Positions 53,328 through 63,706 of a DNA stretch of 64,000 nucleotides are shown in pieces; the stretch's first letter is position 1, and each line of letters begins with the position of its first letter. Under the pieces are notes generated by a model that was not told the DNA's origin, did no database searches, and worked only from the letters and a program-made list of their open reading frames with translations. The stretch is from NCBI GenBank assembly GCA_025093555.1, contig JAIWNF010000027.1:248001-312000 (forward strand), in the 5' to 3' direction. Source of the DNA: Circinella umbellata. Lineage: Eukaryota > Mucoromycota > Mucoromycetes > Mucorales > Lichtheimiaceae. Made by a program: the position numbers and the translations under genes.

Positions 53328-53843
53328 TGTTAGTTATATGAAGACAAAGTTGGTTATTGAAAAAGTAGGAAAAGACGACGTATTGATTTCCCACGTCATG
53401 CATTTTCTTTTTTTTTAAAAAAAAAAGGTTTCCTGATTAGGATTAGACTACTTTTGTTTCATATTTTATGAATTTTCAGTCAAAAAGTCAAGTTACTATA
53501 TACGTAATCCATTAAGTGGTTTGAGTACACTATAATTATATATCGCTACTACTATTTCAAAAGATTATAAATATTATTTTTTGCCGGTAACTTTATTATT
53601 AATTATAATAGCTTGATAATAGAAGCTGTAAATAACTACCAATAATACTATACAACGTGTCAAAATTTAAATCGAACACATATTTACAGAGGTAAAAATA
53701 GGACAAACATATTTAAAAAGGCAACTCCTTCTTACCTTCTTTTATTTCAATATACGTAGTGATTCAATATGGCATATAGTTTATAAATAAGTATAATAAA
53801 ATAAAAGCTATTACTAGATTATATGTTGTTTCTCTACGTAATC
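53328..53843. other. divergent promoter between UCH copy 1 and secreted-protein gene
   Basis: AT-rich, about 500 bp, with A/T runs near 53400-53430 and several TACGTA-type palindromes. No gene is seen. Confidence 0.45.
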
Positions 53844-54512
53844 ATGAAAATCAAATATATCTTTATTATTCTCTTATTTTTCCAACAATCATTTGTTACT
53901 TTATCAGTTCAAGAAGCAACTTTCTCCACCATTTTTAACAAGAATACAACAACTTCTGCTCTCACCAACAAAACTCAAGAAATAGAACGAGTTCCATTAA
54001 AGTAACCGCATGATAATATATTTTTTATAAAACATTTCCTACTTATCAACTATAATAATTATGGTTAAACATATTTTTTTTGTATTTTCAGTGTAGTACA
54101 TCAAATTTATGCTCAAGTTATTATTTCAGATCAATCAAGTGAACATCTTAATAATTTATTTCAGAGTTGGAAGACGATAAATGATCGTATAATAAGGGAG
54201 AAGAAGAATGACAATGACAATCAAATTTTCCGAAATTTTGCTCAACTTTATTTTGAATATTTGGAATCTAGTTCAGTAGCAACATGTAAAAACTTTGTAA
54301 CAGCTGGTATTCTTGATGATACTAGTTGTCTTAAATTTATCAGGTTTTTGAAAGCCAATATAAAAAGTATTAAAAGGTGTATTATTGACTATTCTGATTT
54401 CAATAGTTTTAAAGAATGTGCTGATGAATTTCATCTCATTACTGCGTGGAATTTTGAATACGTTCTAAACACATATAAACATCTCGATCAATACGTAATA
54501 AAAAAAAGATGA
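53844..54512 (+). CDS. small predicted secreted protein, unknown function
   Basis: Two exons, 53844-54001 and 54092-54512, give 192 aa from MKIKYIF; an in-frame ATG at 53823 would add seven residues. The N-terminus is a good signal peptide: short basic start, then IFIILLFFQQSFVTLS. The mature part has five Cys (in ATCKNF, DTSCLKF, IKRCIID and KECADEF plus possible others) and is otherwise Asn/Lys/Ser-rich with amphipathic helices such as FNSFKECADEFHLITAW. No transmembrane segment follows the signal. No family is recognised. It sits between UCH copies 1 and 2 on the opposite strand, so it was either inserted there or was present before the UCH duplication. Exact Cys count should be checked on the translated gene. 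Confidence 0.68.
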
Positions 54513-54709
54513 TTACCCATAAAACTTACAATTATACGAACAGTACGTATATTATTATTTTATCATGTTACGTAGAGCTTTTGATAGTTGTTACTGTCTC
54601 TGATAAACTAAAATAACAATAGAATATTACATATAAAAGTATACGACAAATTCAAGTAAAAATGATTTGGTTAGAAACCAAGTTGCTATTATATGGTAAT
54701 AATAGTAAT

Positions 54710-56002
54710 TTATATTTGTTTTGATAATGCCATTGCGCTATAATTCTTCTTTTCTGGCTCTCGTTTCATTGCCTCACGCATAATTTTAGCAGCACCCTAA
54801 AACATTTGTTGTTAAGCAACTTTTATTAATTTATACATAGACACAAAAAAAAATCTTTTTTTTTGGTCATTATTATTAATATTATACAATGAAATACCTC
54901 AACAAGATCTTCGCAAGGACCATGATTGATAGGAAATGCTTTATCTCCATCCAGTTCATATAAATCACCATCTATTTTTGTAAAACATGTATAATGGACT
55001 TCTACAAAAGATTCTGGTTCTGGTGCCTAAAATTCATTAAATTATATTAATGAATAACTTTTTCCCTTTTTTTTTCTGGTCCCCAATCAACCCAATTTTC
55101 AGAGTAGATAGAAATAACCAAACAATTCTTATTATTATATAAAAGTGATTTAACAAACAAAAAAAAAATAGAAAAGCATACTTTAGTTTGACCTTCATTT
55201 CCCGCTTTTTCATGAATAAATGCTAACTTTTCATTCTTTTCCAATAAATCAATACGTTCATTTACTGTTAAATGTTCTGCCTTATCAACAATTTCACGAA
55301 ACACACCGGTATCTATGTATATTTATGACTCATCAATTAAATCATTTTTTATTTTCAAATAACAATAGCAATAGCAATTGGGAAAGTTATAATAAGTAAT
55401 ATAACTTACCATGTGTCAGGAGGTGTTTATTATTTGCCAATGCATGGATAAGTGCCATCATACCACACGCATTATATATTGTTTGCTTAAAATAGATAAC
55501 ATTGTGACTCACTACTTGTCCTTGTTCCAAAATCCTTTTTTCTTGTTCCTTTCTAAATTTTGTATCATTTTCTGTCATGGTAGGAAATTCAAATATAATA
55601 GCAGTAACAGGCCTTGGTATCAAATCAAGTAATTCTGAATCAAATCCATAGATATCATGAAATGACCATGTTGGGTCAACACCGTTATCATGAATAAGCT
55701 GTACGCATAAGAAAGTAGCTAATGTAATTAATCTTGGATTTACTTACTCCCACTCCAATGATCTTATTATATGTAGAAATTACGTATTTCCTAACCTTAT
55801 TCCACACCTAATATATAAACATATATTTGTATGATTAACATAAGATTGGAAATCATAATAACGTTTTTTTTTTGTTTGTCTGTTTATTAAGTAGAACTTG
55901 AATATAATTAGTAATAAATAACAAACTTACATCTGGATTCCCTTCAAGAGGTATCCAACTTATTCTTGATTTTTTATTCGTTATTTCAGGCTGATTTTGC
56001 AT
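54710..56002 (-). CDS. ubiquitin C-terminal hydrolase, UCHL3-like (copy 2)
   Basis: Second tandem UCH. Six exons: 56002-55931, 55807-55796, 55698-55410, 55312-55182, 55026-54898, 54796-54710; 239 aa. Catalytic residues are kept: Gln/Cys in [20 protein letters not shown], His in EVHYTCFTKIDGD, Asp in LYELDG. The 12-nt VWNK microexon is present (55807-55796). The intron that splits the Gly of DIYG in copies 1 and 3 is absent here, so IYGFDSELLDLIPRPVTAI is encoded in one exon. The linker after the Cys reads ALANNKHLLTHGDTGVF, longer than in the other copies. The C-terminus is NYSAMALSKQI. Its flanks hold the secreted-protein gene (downstream side) and the Myb-like gene (upstream side). Confidence 0.94.
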
Positions 56003-56799
56003 AATTATATATTTTACAGAACTAAAATAAAAAGTGAAGTATGGAAGAAGAAAAAGAAAAAAGAGAACTTGTAAATTACGTGGACTTTTTATAATTGTAT
56101 TCTTTTTTTTTTTTTGATTACGTCGGCATGAAGGAATCCGATGTAGTACAAAGGTTTGATTATTTTATCGTTGTACTTTGTAGCCACACAAAAATCCTTC
56201 GTGTGTTTTTTTCTACCACTTTAACCAAAGCGTCTGATAAATTATAATTTATTGAGTATCTTTTTAATTTATCCAATTTATAATTATGAACATGAATAGT
56301 TTTAAAACATATATAGAATCAACATAATTATCTGAATCATCCTTTCATTGTCTATTTAGCTAAATATTAATAAACAATTGTTGACACTAGACTGATATGG
56401 ATAATAATATTTATAATTAGCTATTTTTTTTATGTATTGTTAATACTACGAATATAAATTTTTCTTAACGTCTGAAATAATCTCAATCATGGTCCACTAT
56501 ATTTCACTTGGGTAAGCTATAAAGTTTAAGGGCTTGTTTTTTTTAACCAAAAAAAAAAAGTCTCAGTGAACGTTGACACATGATCATGTGTTATACCTTC
56601 AGTTAAAGTTTCTTTTTCTAGTTTAGATTGTTTTGTTACACTTGGATCTTCCAAGTAATATGTAGCTTTCTATTTTATTTTATGGACAATATATAAAATA
56701 TATATTAGATATTAAAAATGATGCATTGAAAAAGAATGGAAAGGAAAATAAACAATTAATCTATTATAAACAAATTATATACAAAAATGACAGAAACAG

Positions 56800-56835
<36 letters not shown>

Positions 56836-56861
56836 ACGAAAGAATAATATTGTTATTATTA
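56003..56861. other. intergenic with (GT)n microsatellite
   Basis: Upstream region of UCH copy 2 and 3' flank of the Myb-like gene. A GT repeat of about 31 bp lies at 56802-56832, just after the Myb-like stop. T-rich leader at about 56100-56120. No further gene seen. Confidence 0.5.
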
Positions 56862-57200
56862 TCAATTACGTCTGTATTTTTTGTGATGTTTCTTGCTGGT
56901 AAAAATGTAATGATGTTTTGTACGATAATATTTATCTTCACATGCTTTTGCAGTACGTTCTAAACGTTTGGCAATGACATTCCAGTTATTATATCGTATA
57001 CAACCTACTCTCATAGCAACTAAAATTTGGTTATGTGTTTTATCCCATGGTTTCTTATGTTGTTTTGGAAAATTTTCAATATTAATTCCATGATTTTCTC
57101 GAAGTTTTTGTGCTATTCTTTTTTGGGCAGTCATCTTGGTGGTTGTTGAGAGGGATTTCTTGTAAGCTTTTAACATTTGTCCCGGTGATTGACTCTTCAT
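56862..57200 (-). CDS. small Myb/SANT-like protein
   Basis: Single-exon, 112 aa, strongly basic. The core WDKTHNQILVAMRVGCIRYN followed by NWNVIAKRLERTAKACEDKY has the spacing of a single Myb/SANT repeat: Trp, then a helix, then NW-x-x-IA-x-x-L-x-RT-x-x-x-C-x-x-K-Y, where the last helix would contact DNA. The N-terminus (MKSQSPGQMLKAYKKSLSTT) and the His/Lys/Arg-rich tail look unstructured. It could be a DNA-binding protein or a fragment of a larger one; no upstream exon was found. It lies between UCH copies 2 and 3 on their strand. Confidence 0.62.
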   Translation of the reverse strand: MKSQSPGQMLKAYKKSLSTTTKMTAQKRIAQKLRENHGINIENFPKQHKKPWDKTHNQILVAMRVGCIRYNNWNVIAKRLERTAKACEDKYYRTKHHYIFTSKKHHKKYRRN

Positions 57201-57757
57201 TTTTATTTTAATGCTCTAATAAAAGTGATATGTATATATTAAGAAAAAAAATTGGAATGCTAATGTATAATGTAGCGAGAGAGAATAAGATATATTTGGG
57301 TATGATAATAATAACTCGACTCTGTAGTATATATTTTTGAATTACGTATAAAAAATAAACAGGAGCTTTTATATGTTTTTTTTTTCAATCTGTTTCTATG
57401 TTAATAACAAAGAATCAATATGTTAAAGTAGTAAATAAAAGATGATAACGATGACAACATATTGTTATACTTAACAAAGAAAAAGATATTTATATCACTT
57501 GTCAAAATAAAATAAAAAATCTAGACCCTATAGAAAAAAGGTTTGTCATTGTTCTCTTCTATAACTCCATATTATAAAATCTAAATATGTATATTTATAT
57601 TATATAATAACAATAATATAACAAATTATATTAATATTGTTTTTGTCTGTTTTTATTTTAGAAATAAATTTTGGAATACAAAGAGAAATATCATCTATCC
57701 ATTTATCAATGGATGGAAATAAACAAAGTTATGTACATATACATTATTATTGTTATT
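57201..57757. other. intergenic between Myb-like gene and UCH copy 3
   Basis: AT-rich; promoter side of the Myb-like gene and 3' flank of UCH copy 3. No coding or structural signal. Confidence 0.45.
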
Positions 57758-59187
57758 TTAACCTAATTTTGATAATGCAATAGCACTATAATTTTCATGA
57801 CCTGGGTCTCGCTCAATAAACTTGCGCATCACCTTGGCTGAAGACTAATAATAATAATAATAATATTCAAGAACAAAGAAAATGAATAATGAATGATTTT
57901 AGTCTTTGATAAACCCTTGGATGATGTATAAATATCTTTTCTAGTATATTCCATAACTAAAATAGAGCTTTCATTTTTTTTTACCTCAACAAGATCAGTA
58001 CAGCGACCATGATTAATAGGAAAAGATTTTCTTCCATCCAATTCATACAAATGTCCATCTACTTCAACGAAACAAATAAAATGTAAATCGATTCTTTCTT
58101 CCAAAGGTGGTGGCTAAATATTGATAGGTATAAATATGAGTCCAATCATATGCTTGTATATATATATAAGATAAAGAAGATGATACATTACCCTTGTTTG
58201 TCCTTCATCACCTGCATCTTTATGAACAGAAGCAAGTTTTTCATTACTTTCCAATAATTCTGCACGTTCATCTGGTGTCATGTTTTTAGCTTTTTCAATA
58301 ATTTCATGAAATAATCCAGGACCTAAATATATATAAAACAGATCAAAAAGCAAACAAAAAGATTGGATATTCTTACTACTTGTATTCAATTCCATCTTCC
58401 TTCATAAGTGATTATTGAGAAGAAAAGAAGTTACATTTACCAACAAGTTCTTTATTATTAGCTAAAGCATGAATAAGTGCCATCATACCACATGCATTAG
58501 AAATAGTTTGTTTGAAAAACATGACATCAGGACTAATATCTTGTTCTTTTTTAACTAAGGCTGCTTCTTCTTCATGTCGAAATTGTTCTGCAGCTTCAGT
58601 AATTGGATATAAAAAGATCATTGCTGCAACAGGTCGAGGAACAAATCCAAGTAATTCTGGATCAAAGCCTATAATATAAAAAAAAAAGACGATAGAGATT
58701 ATTATCATTACAAAAGTTGTTCAGTTGAATTGAATAATAGAATAGGTAATAATTATTTAGAGATCTATTATCATAATATTCTTTTGTTACCATAAACATC
58801 ATTAAAAGTCCATTCATTGCTAATACCATTTTCATGGAAAACCTATGAGTTGTCAAGAAAAATAAAACTATCAATTTATATATTCATAACAACAAACATA
58901 TGATGATGACAGTAAAAAAAACAAACCTTATTCCAAACCTATGTATAACATAACCAAAGAAAGAATAAAGGTTCAATAGTATTAGTAGCAATATCCAAGA
59001 GTTAAAAAAAAAGGTACACAACTTACTTCTGGGTTTGCCTAATAGTACATACGTCATATAAGTATAAGTAATATATTTCTTTTCATAAAAGAAGTAAATC
59101 TTTTTGAATGCCTACCTCTAATGGCAACCACTTTAATTTGGGTCTTTGAATAGTTTGTTCAGATTGTTGATTTTGTTCTGTTGACAT
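57758..59187 (-). CDS. ubiquitin C-terminal hydrolase, UCHL3-like (copy 3)
   Basis: Third tandem UCH and the one closest to the general UCHL3 pattern. Eight exons: 59187-59116, 59038-59027, 58938-58927, 58842-58791, 58668-58441, 58322-58192, 58113-57985, 57844-57758; 240 aa. Two successive exons are 12 nt each, encoding ANPE and VWNK. Conserved parts are [40 protein letters not shown] (Gln, Cys), [19 protein letters not shown] (His, Asp), RKSFPINHG and [12 protein letters not shown]. By sequence it is the likely ancestral-type copy. It is divergent from the R3H-SUZ gene, with about 570 bp between starts. Confidence 0.95.
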
Positions 59188-59757
59188 TTCGTTTTTTATA
59201 ATTCAAAATTACAAGAATGTTTGAAACGTGTCTAAGAAAAGTTTAAGTTGCTGCGTAAAATAAAATATGCAGAACTAAAAAATGTGACTTTTTGTGTTGT
59301 GAGTTTCGGGCTGTGCTATAACGGCAAGGTGAGATAAAAGGTGTGTGAGAGTGTAAATGGATATATTCATATATCCCTCTCTCTTTAAAAAAAAATAACT
59401 TCCTCTTTTGTTATCAACAAAAAAAAATATAAAAATAAGAAAGAAGAGAGAAAAGAAATCCTGGCTTAACAATACACCCATTCATTTTTTTTCTTTTTTT
59501 TTTTTTTTTTGTTTTGAATTCCTTTTTTTTTTAACCAACCCCTTTTTGTTTGGCTTTCAAGTATATATAAAAAAATAAGATACATACACACATACACATA
59601 ATCTGTGTTGCTTGGATGTAATCGATTTGATTTGCCCCAAACTAAAAAAAAAAAAAAAAAAAAAAAATTGTCACCCTTTTTTTTTTAATAAAAAGCTCAA
59701 ATCTCCACAGTTCTTTTTTTTTAAAGCACATGAACAATAACATCCACAACTTAGATT
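59188..59757. promoter_or_regulatory. divergent promoter between UC hydrolase copy 3 and R3H-SUZ gene
   Basis: Contains strong T-rich tracts on the plus strand (about 59487-59535 and 59670-59730) and a poly-A run of about 24 bp at 59643-59667. Such pyrimidine tracts directly before the R3H-SUZ start are typical of an expressed fungal promoter/leader. Confidence 0.5.
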
Positions 59758-61185
59758 ATGGTAAGTTTCTATTTTTATACTTTACTTTTAAAAATTAATT
59801 TATGTATAATATATAAATTAAACAAAACTAATTAAATTAATAATAATGTATATATAGTCCCTTGCCTCCACAAACAATACGAATCCTTCAATCATGAATG
59901 AACAACAACAACAACAACAACAGCGTCAACAACAACAACGGCAACAACAACAGCAACAATACCAACCACAACAACAACCACATATAACTCGTAATGATAT
60001 TCCGCGTATGCGTCCTAGTTACCATTTTCAAAATGGTAACATGAATTCTTCTTCTATGGGAATAGTAGGAAATAGTGGAGGCAATTATGGTCGAGGTATA
60101 CTATATGATCCTACACAACCACAACAAGGGTCAAATCATGGTTTATATCAACCAACACAACAACTACCACCTTCTTTACGTCGTCCTCCTCCTCCACAAC
60201 AACAACCACTTTCTTCTTTTCAACCAACAAGACCCTATATTCCAACAACATCCGTAGTACAACCACCACCACAATATCAAATTCTACAAGAACGACAACA
60301 ACCGATGGTTCATCCTCAACAACAACAATGGTTGCCTGGAAACAATAATAATATTGGAGGAGAAATAGAAGGAGGCTCATCCTCTTCATCTTCATCATCG
60401 TTGGATTTTCAAGAGCCAAATGAAGCAAATAATACCCTCGATACCTTTATCCTGGACTTGTTAAAGAAACCTGCGGAAAGGATATTTTTGTTGAAACTCG
60501 AAAAGGATTTGGAACAGTTTATTAATAATCATCAGTAAGTTATAATTTATTACTATTATTAAAGAGATGATAGATGAGAGAAAGAGAAAAGAAAATAGAT
60601 TTATTAATATTATATATATATGCATTATTTTAGAATGTATCGATTAGATCTTCCTCAGATGAACTCTTACCAACGATTAATGGTCCATAAAGTAGCACCT
60701 TATTTTAATCTTTCTCATTTTGGTGAACCTATACGTAAATCCGTATTTCTATGTAAAAATCCACATACAGCAATGTAAGTTGTCATATTTTTTTTTTTTA
60801 TCTTGGAAAAAGAAAAGAAGAATTTGATTTTGACCCAAATATATGTATATATTATAATAGACCTGAAGTTGGATTTGCAAAATTGGTTGAACCAGAAGAA
60901 AAAGAAGGAACACAATCGACACCAAAATTTAAAATCATGCGTCGTGAATCACCTAATGGTCAAAATGGATCAAGAAGAGGATCTCCTACTTCAGGTGTGG
61001 ATCGAAAGAATATGACGTATGAAGAAAGAAAAGCAGCTTATGAAGAAGCAAGGGCTCGTATTTTTAAAGATTTAGAACAAAGAGGGGAAGATAATAATGA
61101 TCCCATTGGAACTACTAGTAATAATAGTATAGATGGATCACCAACAACTGCAACAACAGCGGCAGGGAATGATCATGATCATTAA
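59758..61185 (+). CDS. R3H-SUZ domain RNA-binding protein
   Basis: Predicted single-stranded nucleic-acid/RNA-binding protein. Four exons: 59758-59760, 59858-60534, 60634-60774, 60861-61185; 381 aa. I infer that the first exon contributes only the start codon ATG, directly followed by GTAAGT; exon 2 then reads SLASTNNTNPSIMNEQQQQ in frame. If not, translation would start at the internal ATG at 59894. The N-terminal half is Gln/Pro-rich. The R3H domain spans ERIFLLKLEKDLEQFINNHQ, LDLPQMNSYQRLMVHKVAPY and FNLSHFG. The SUZ-like motif follows: KFKIMRRESPNGQNGSRRGS, then NMTYEERKAAYEEARARIF. The tail is Asn/Thr-rich. The domain order fits the R3HDM/ARPP21 and fungal Rbs1-type families. Confidence 0.88.
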
Positions 61186-62726
61186 AAAAAGGGAAAAAAA
61201 GGCTCTTATCATTCTCTCTTCTCTCTTCTGTTTTTTTCTCTCTTTTTTTCTCTCTCTTTTTTTCTCTCTCTTTTTTTCTTATACGTATTCATTTATAATG
61301 CATCAGTTTATATTTTATTTCTCATAAGCGATAGCGCACAGACACACAAACACACAAACACACACACACAACGATTATTACATACTCTTTTTTTTTAGAT
61401 ATACATATCGCATTTTCCACATATATAATTTTCTTTCTTGTTTTGTTCTCCCTTCTCTTAGTGTTTCTTTCTCTTCCTCTGTCCCCCTTCCCTTCTTTTG
61501 TTTTCCTTTTTTCTGTAAGTTTGTTTGAATAATGCGATTTGTTTGGTTTTCTCTCTTTTTTTTTTCTCTCTTTCAAATTATATATATATATATATAAGTT
61601 GGATGGTTTGAAAAAGTGAAAGAAGGGAAGAGAGGAAGGATTAATAACACATTTTATAAAATAATTGAAACCATATTTTTTTTTTATTTGTGATCATGCA
61701 CTTGCCACAAGAAGAAACTAAGAATAAAAATTTTGACAGGCTCTTTTTAAAGTGATGTATTTCATTTTATTCCTTGGCAACCATCTCCATTGAGATTTAA
61801 TAGATATATATTACCATGGTAATATATATAAAAAATAGTTTATTAAATAATTCTCTTGTTTGAAACAAACAATTTCTTAAGGCATAAACAGGTTGTGTAG
61901 GAGACTAAAAGAGGTCTTTGTAATATATATCTTTATATAGAAAAAAAAAAGCTCAGATTCAAAAGCGTGACTTTTATTCTATCAAAAAAAAAAATTTTCC
62001 CCTCTTCTTTTTTTCTGTATATAAAAGAAAAAGTTTATAGCGTGTCCAGTTTTTTTTTTTTTTCCTCTACATATATATTTTTTACAAGCTTATTATATAC
62101 TATAGAATAAGGTACAGTTCACATCTACTTTTTTATATATTTTATTATTGTTATTACGTTCAGAAAGGAAAAAGGAAAAAAAAATGATAATTTACAAGGA
62201 TGCAAAAAATTTTACGCATGTCTTAATCTACATATGTGGAATAAAAAAAATATATACTGATTTAATGAGCCTGAGTCAATTTATCATTTTTATTTTCTTT
62301 TTTTCTTTCTTAAACATAATACTTTTTTGTTTGAAAGGGATTGGTTTTTGAAATAAAAAAAACTAATGTGATTATTATTTTTCTATTTTTATTCAGTAAT
62401 AGGAAAATAGGGTTTTGTTTTCATTTATTTAAATAAAAAAAATATGTTTGTTTTGAAACCAGAAAAATTTAAATAGTTGTTGTTGTTCGATTGTCTGTTT
62501 ATGCATGTGTGCGTGTGTGTACTTAGATGTAATTTTACTGTTGTATATCCAAAGATAAGAGTTTTTTAGTTCGATAGCTTATCTTGTTAAATGCGTAATA
62601 CATTTTATATGAATAAAAGATAAGACAAAATTAATATGTATTTATATATTTATAAAAAATAAAAAAATAATGAAAAAAAAGAGTATATGCATATGTATGT
62701 ATGTATCGAAATAAAAGATTTTCTTT
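61186..62726. other. convergent intergenic region
   Basis: Between the R3H-SUZ gene and the antizyme. Very rich in T/C tracts (61200-61280, 61430-61570) and AC repeats (61330-61370). Short open frames here are low-complexity artefacts. It holds the 3' UTRs of both neighbours. Confidence 0.5.
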
Positions 62727-63581
62727 TTACAACTCATAACCAACAAGAACAAAGCCTGTTTCTTGTCCATATACAAGAGGATCAATCATTTGGAAACCGA
62801 GATACATGAATGCTTTCAATACGGTGTTATCTAACAGGTATTTGTTAGTATAATATAAATTATATCTTTCTCACTCTCACTCTCACACACACACACACAC
62901 TATATATATATATATAATACTTACTGTCAAGATGTCTTCGATCAAGAGCAATAACAAGGTATTCACATCCTGTTTTTTCTTCTGCAAGTTCAATTAAATG
63001 TGTGACACTAAAAATAAAATAAAATGAGTTTATATCTTCTTTTGTTTTGATAAATCATTTTACTTACCAAGATTGAAACTCGCCATCTGCCCAATTTGAT
63101 AAACGATCCGTGATGGGTGAAGTAATAAATACTGTATCATCATGAATAAAAGCTTGACATTGTACTTGTCTAGAAGTTTCATGTATGATAGTAGAAATTA
63201 CCATATGTTCATCCACACTTTTACTCCAGCGTGTAAATACAGTGCCAACAAAATCATTTTTGGTACCTAAAATTTATTTATCAATATTTTTCTTGTAAAA
63301 AAGTAAAATTTTCAATCCATCTTCTCTTTCTATACATTACCTAATTCCCGTTTAGAAACGGTAACAACGTCTTGATCGTTTGGATTACTACAATATTCAT
63401 GAGGAAAATAAACAGTTTCTTGAGTATTATTATTACATGTTGAAGTTGAAGTTGAAGAAGTCGTTGTTGCTGTTGTTGTTCTAGTTGTAGTAGACGTTAC
63501 AGAAGGAGATGATGTAGTAGTTGACTGTAATACTTGAAGTTGTATAGCAATTTCCTTTTTAGCAGGACTTGCAATAATCAT
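62727..63581 (-). CDS. OAZ1: ornithine decarboxylase antizyme
   Basis: Antizyme binds ornithine decarboxylase, blocks its dimerisation and directs it to the proteasome, in feedback control of polyamines. Four exons, 63581-63341, 63266-63068, 63007-62925 and 62830-62727, give 208 aa from the first ATG of this frame. The conserved fold reads KNDFVGTVFTRWSKSVDEHM, then FIHDDTVFITSPITDRLSNW, then THLIELAEEKTGCEYLVIAL, and the end LKAFMYLGFQMIDP with FVLVGYEL. The first 80 residues are Ser/Thr-rich. Nearly all antizymes need a +1 ribosomal frameshift; here the frame is open from ATG 63581 to the stop, so the frameshift site must be further 5' or is absent. An intron with TC/AC/TA repeat lies between exons 3 and 4. 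Confidence 0.85.
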
Positions 63582-63674
63582 TATATAAAAATATGTTTTT
63601 TTTTCTTGTTGTTTCTTGCTTTGTTTATGGGGATAAAAATGATATTAAACTATTACTACTACTTGATATACTAT

Positions 63675-63706
<32 letters not shown>

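Noticed and set aside
60111..60428. Minus-strand 105-codon frame rich in Val
   Set aside because: It is the antisense of the Gln/Pro-rich repeat of the R3H-SUZ protein (CAA repeats read as TTG/GTT).
61322..61576. Lys/Arg/Glu-rich minus-strand open frame
   Set aside because: It is a translation of T/C-rich and AC-repeat 3' sequence; composition is typical of simple repeats.
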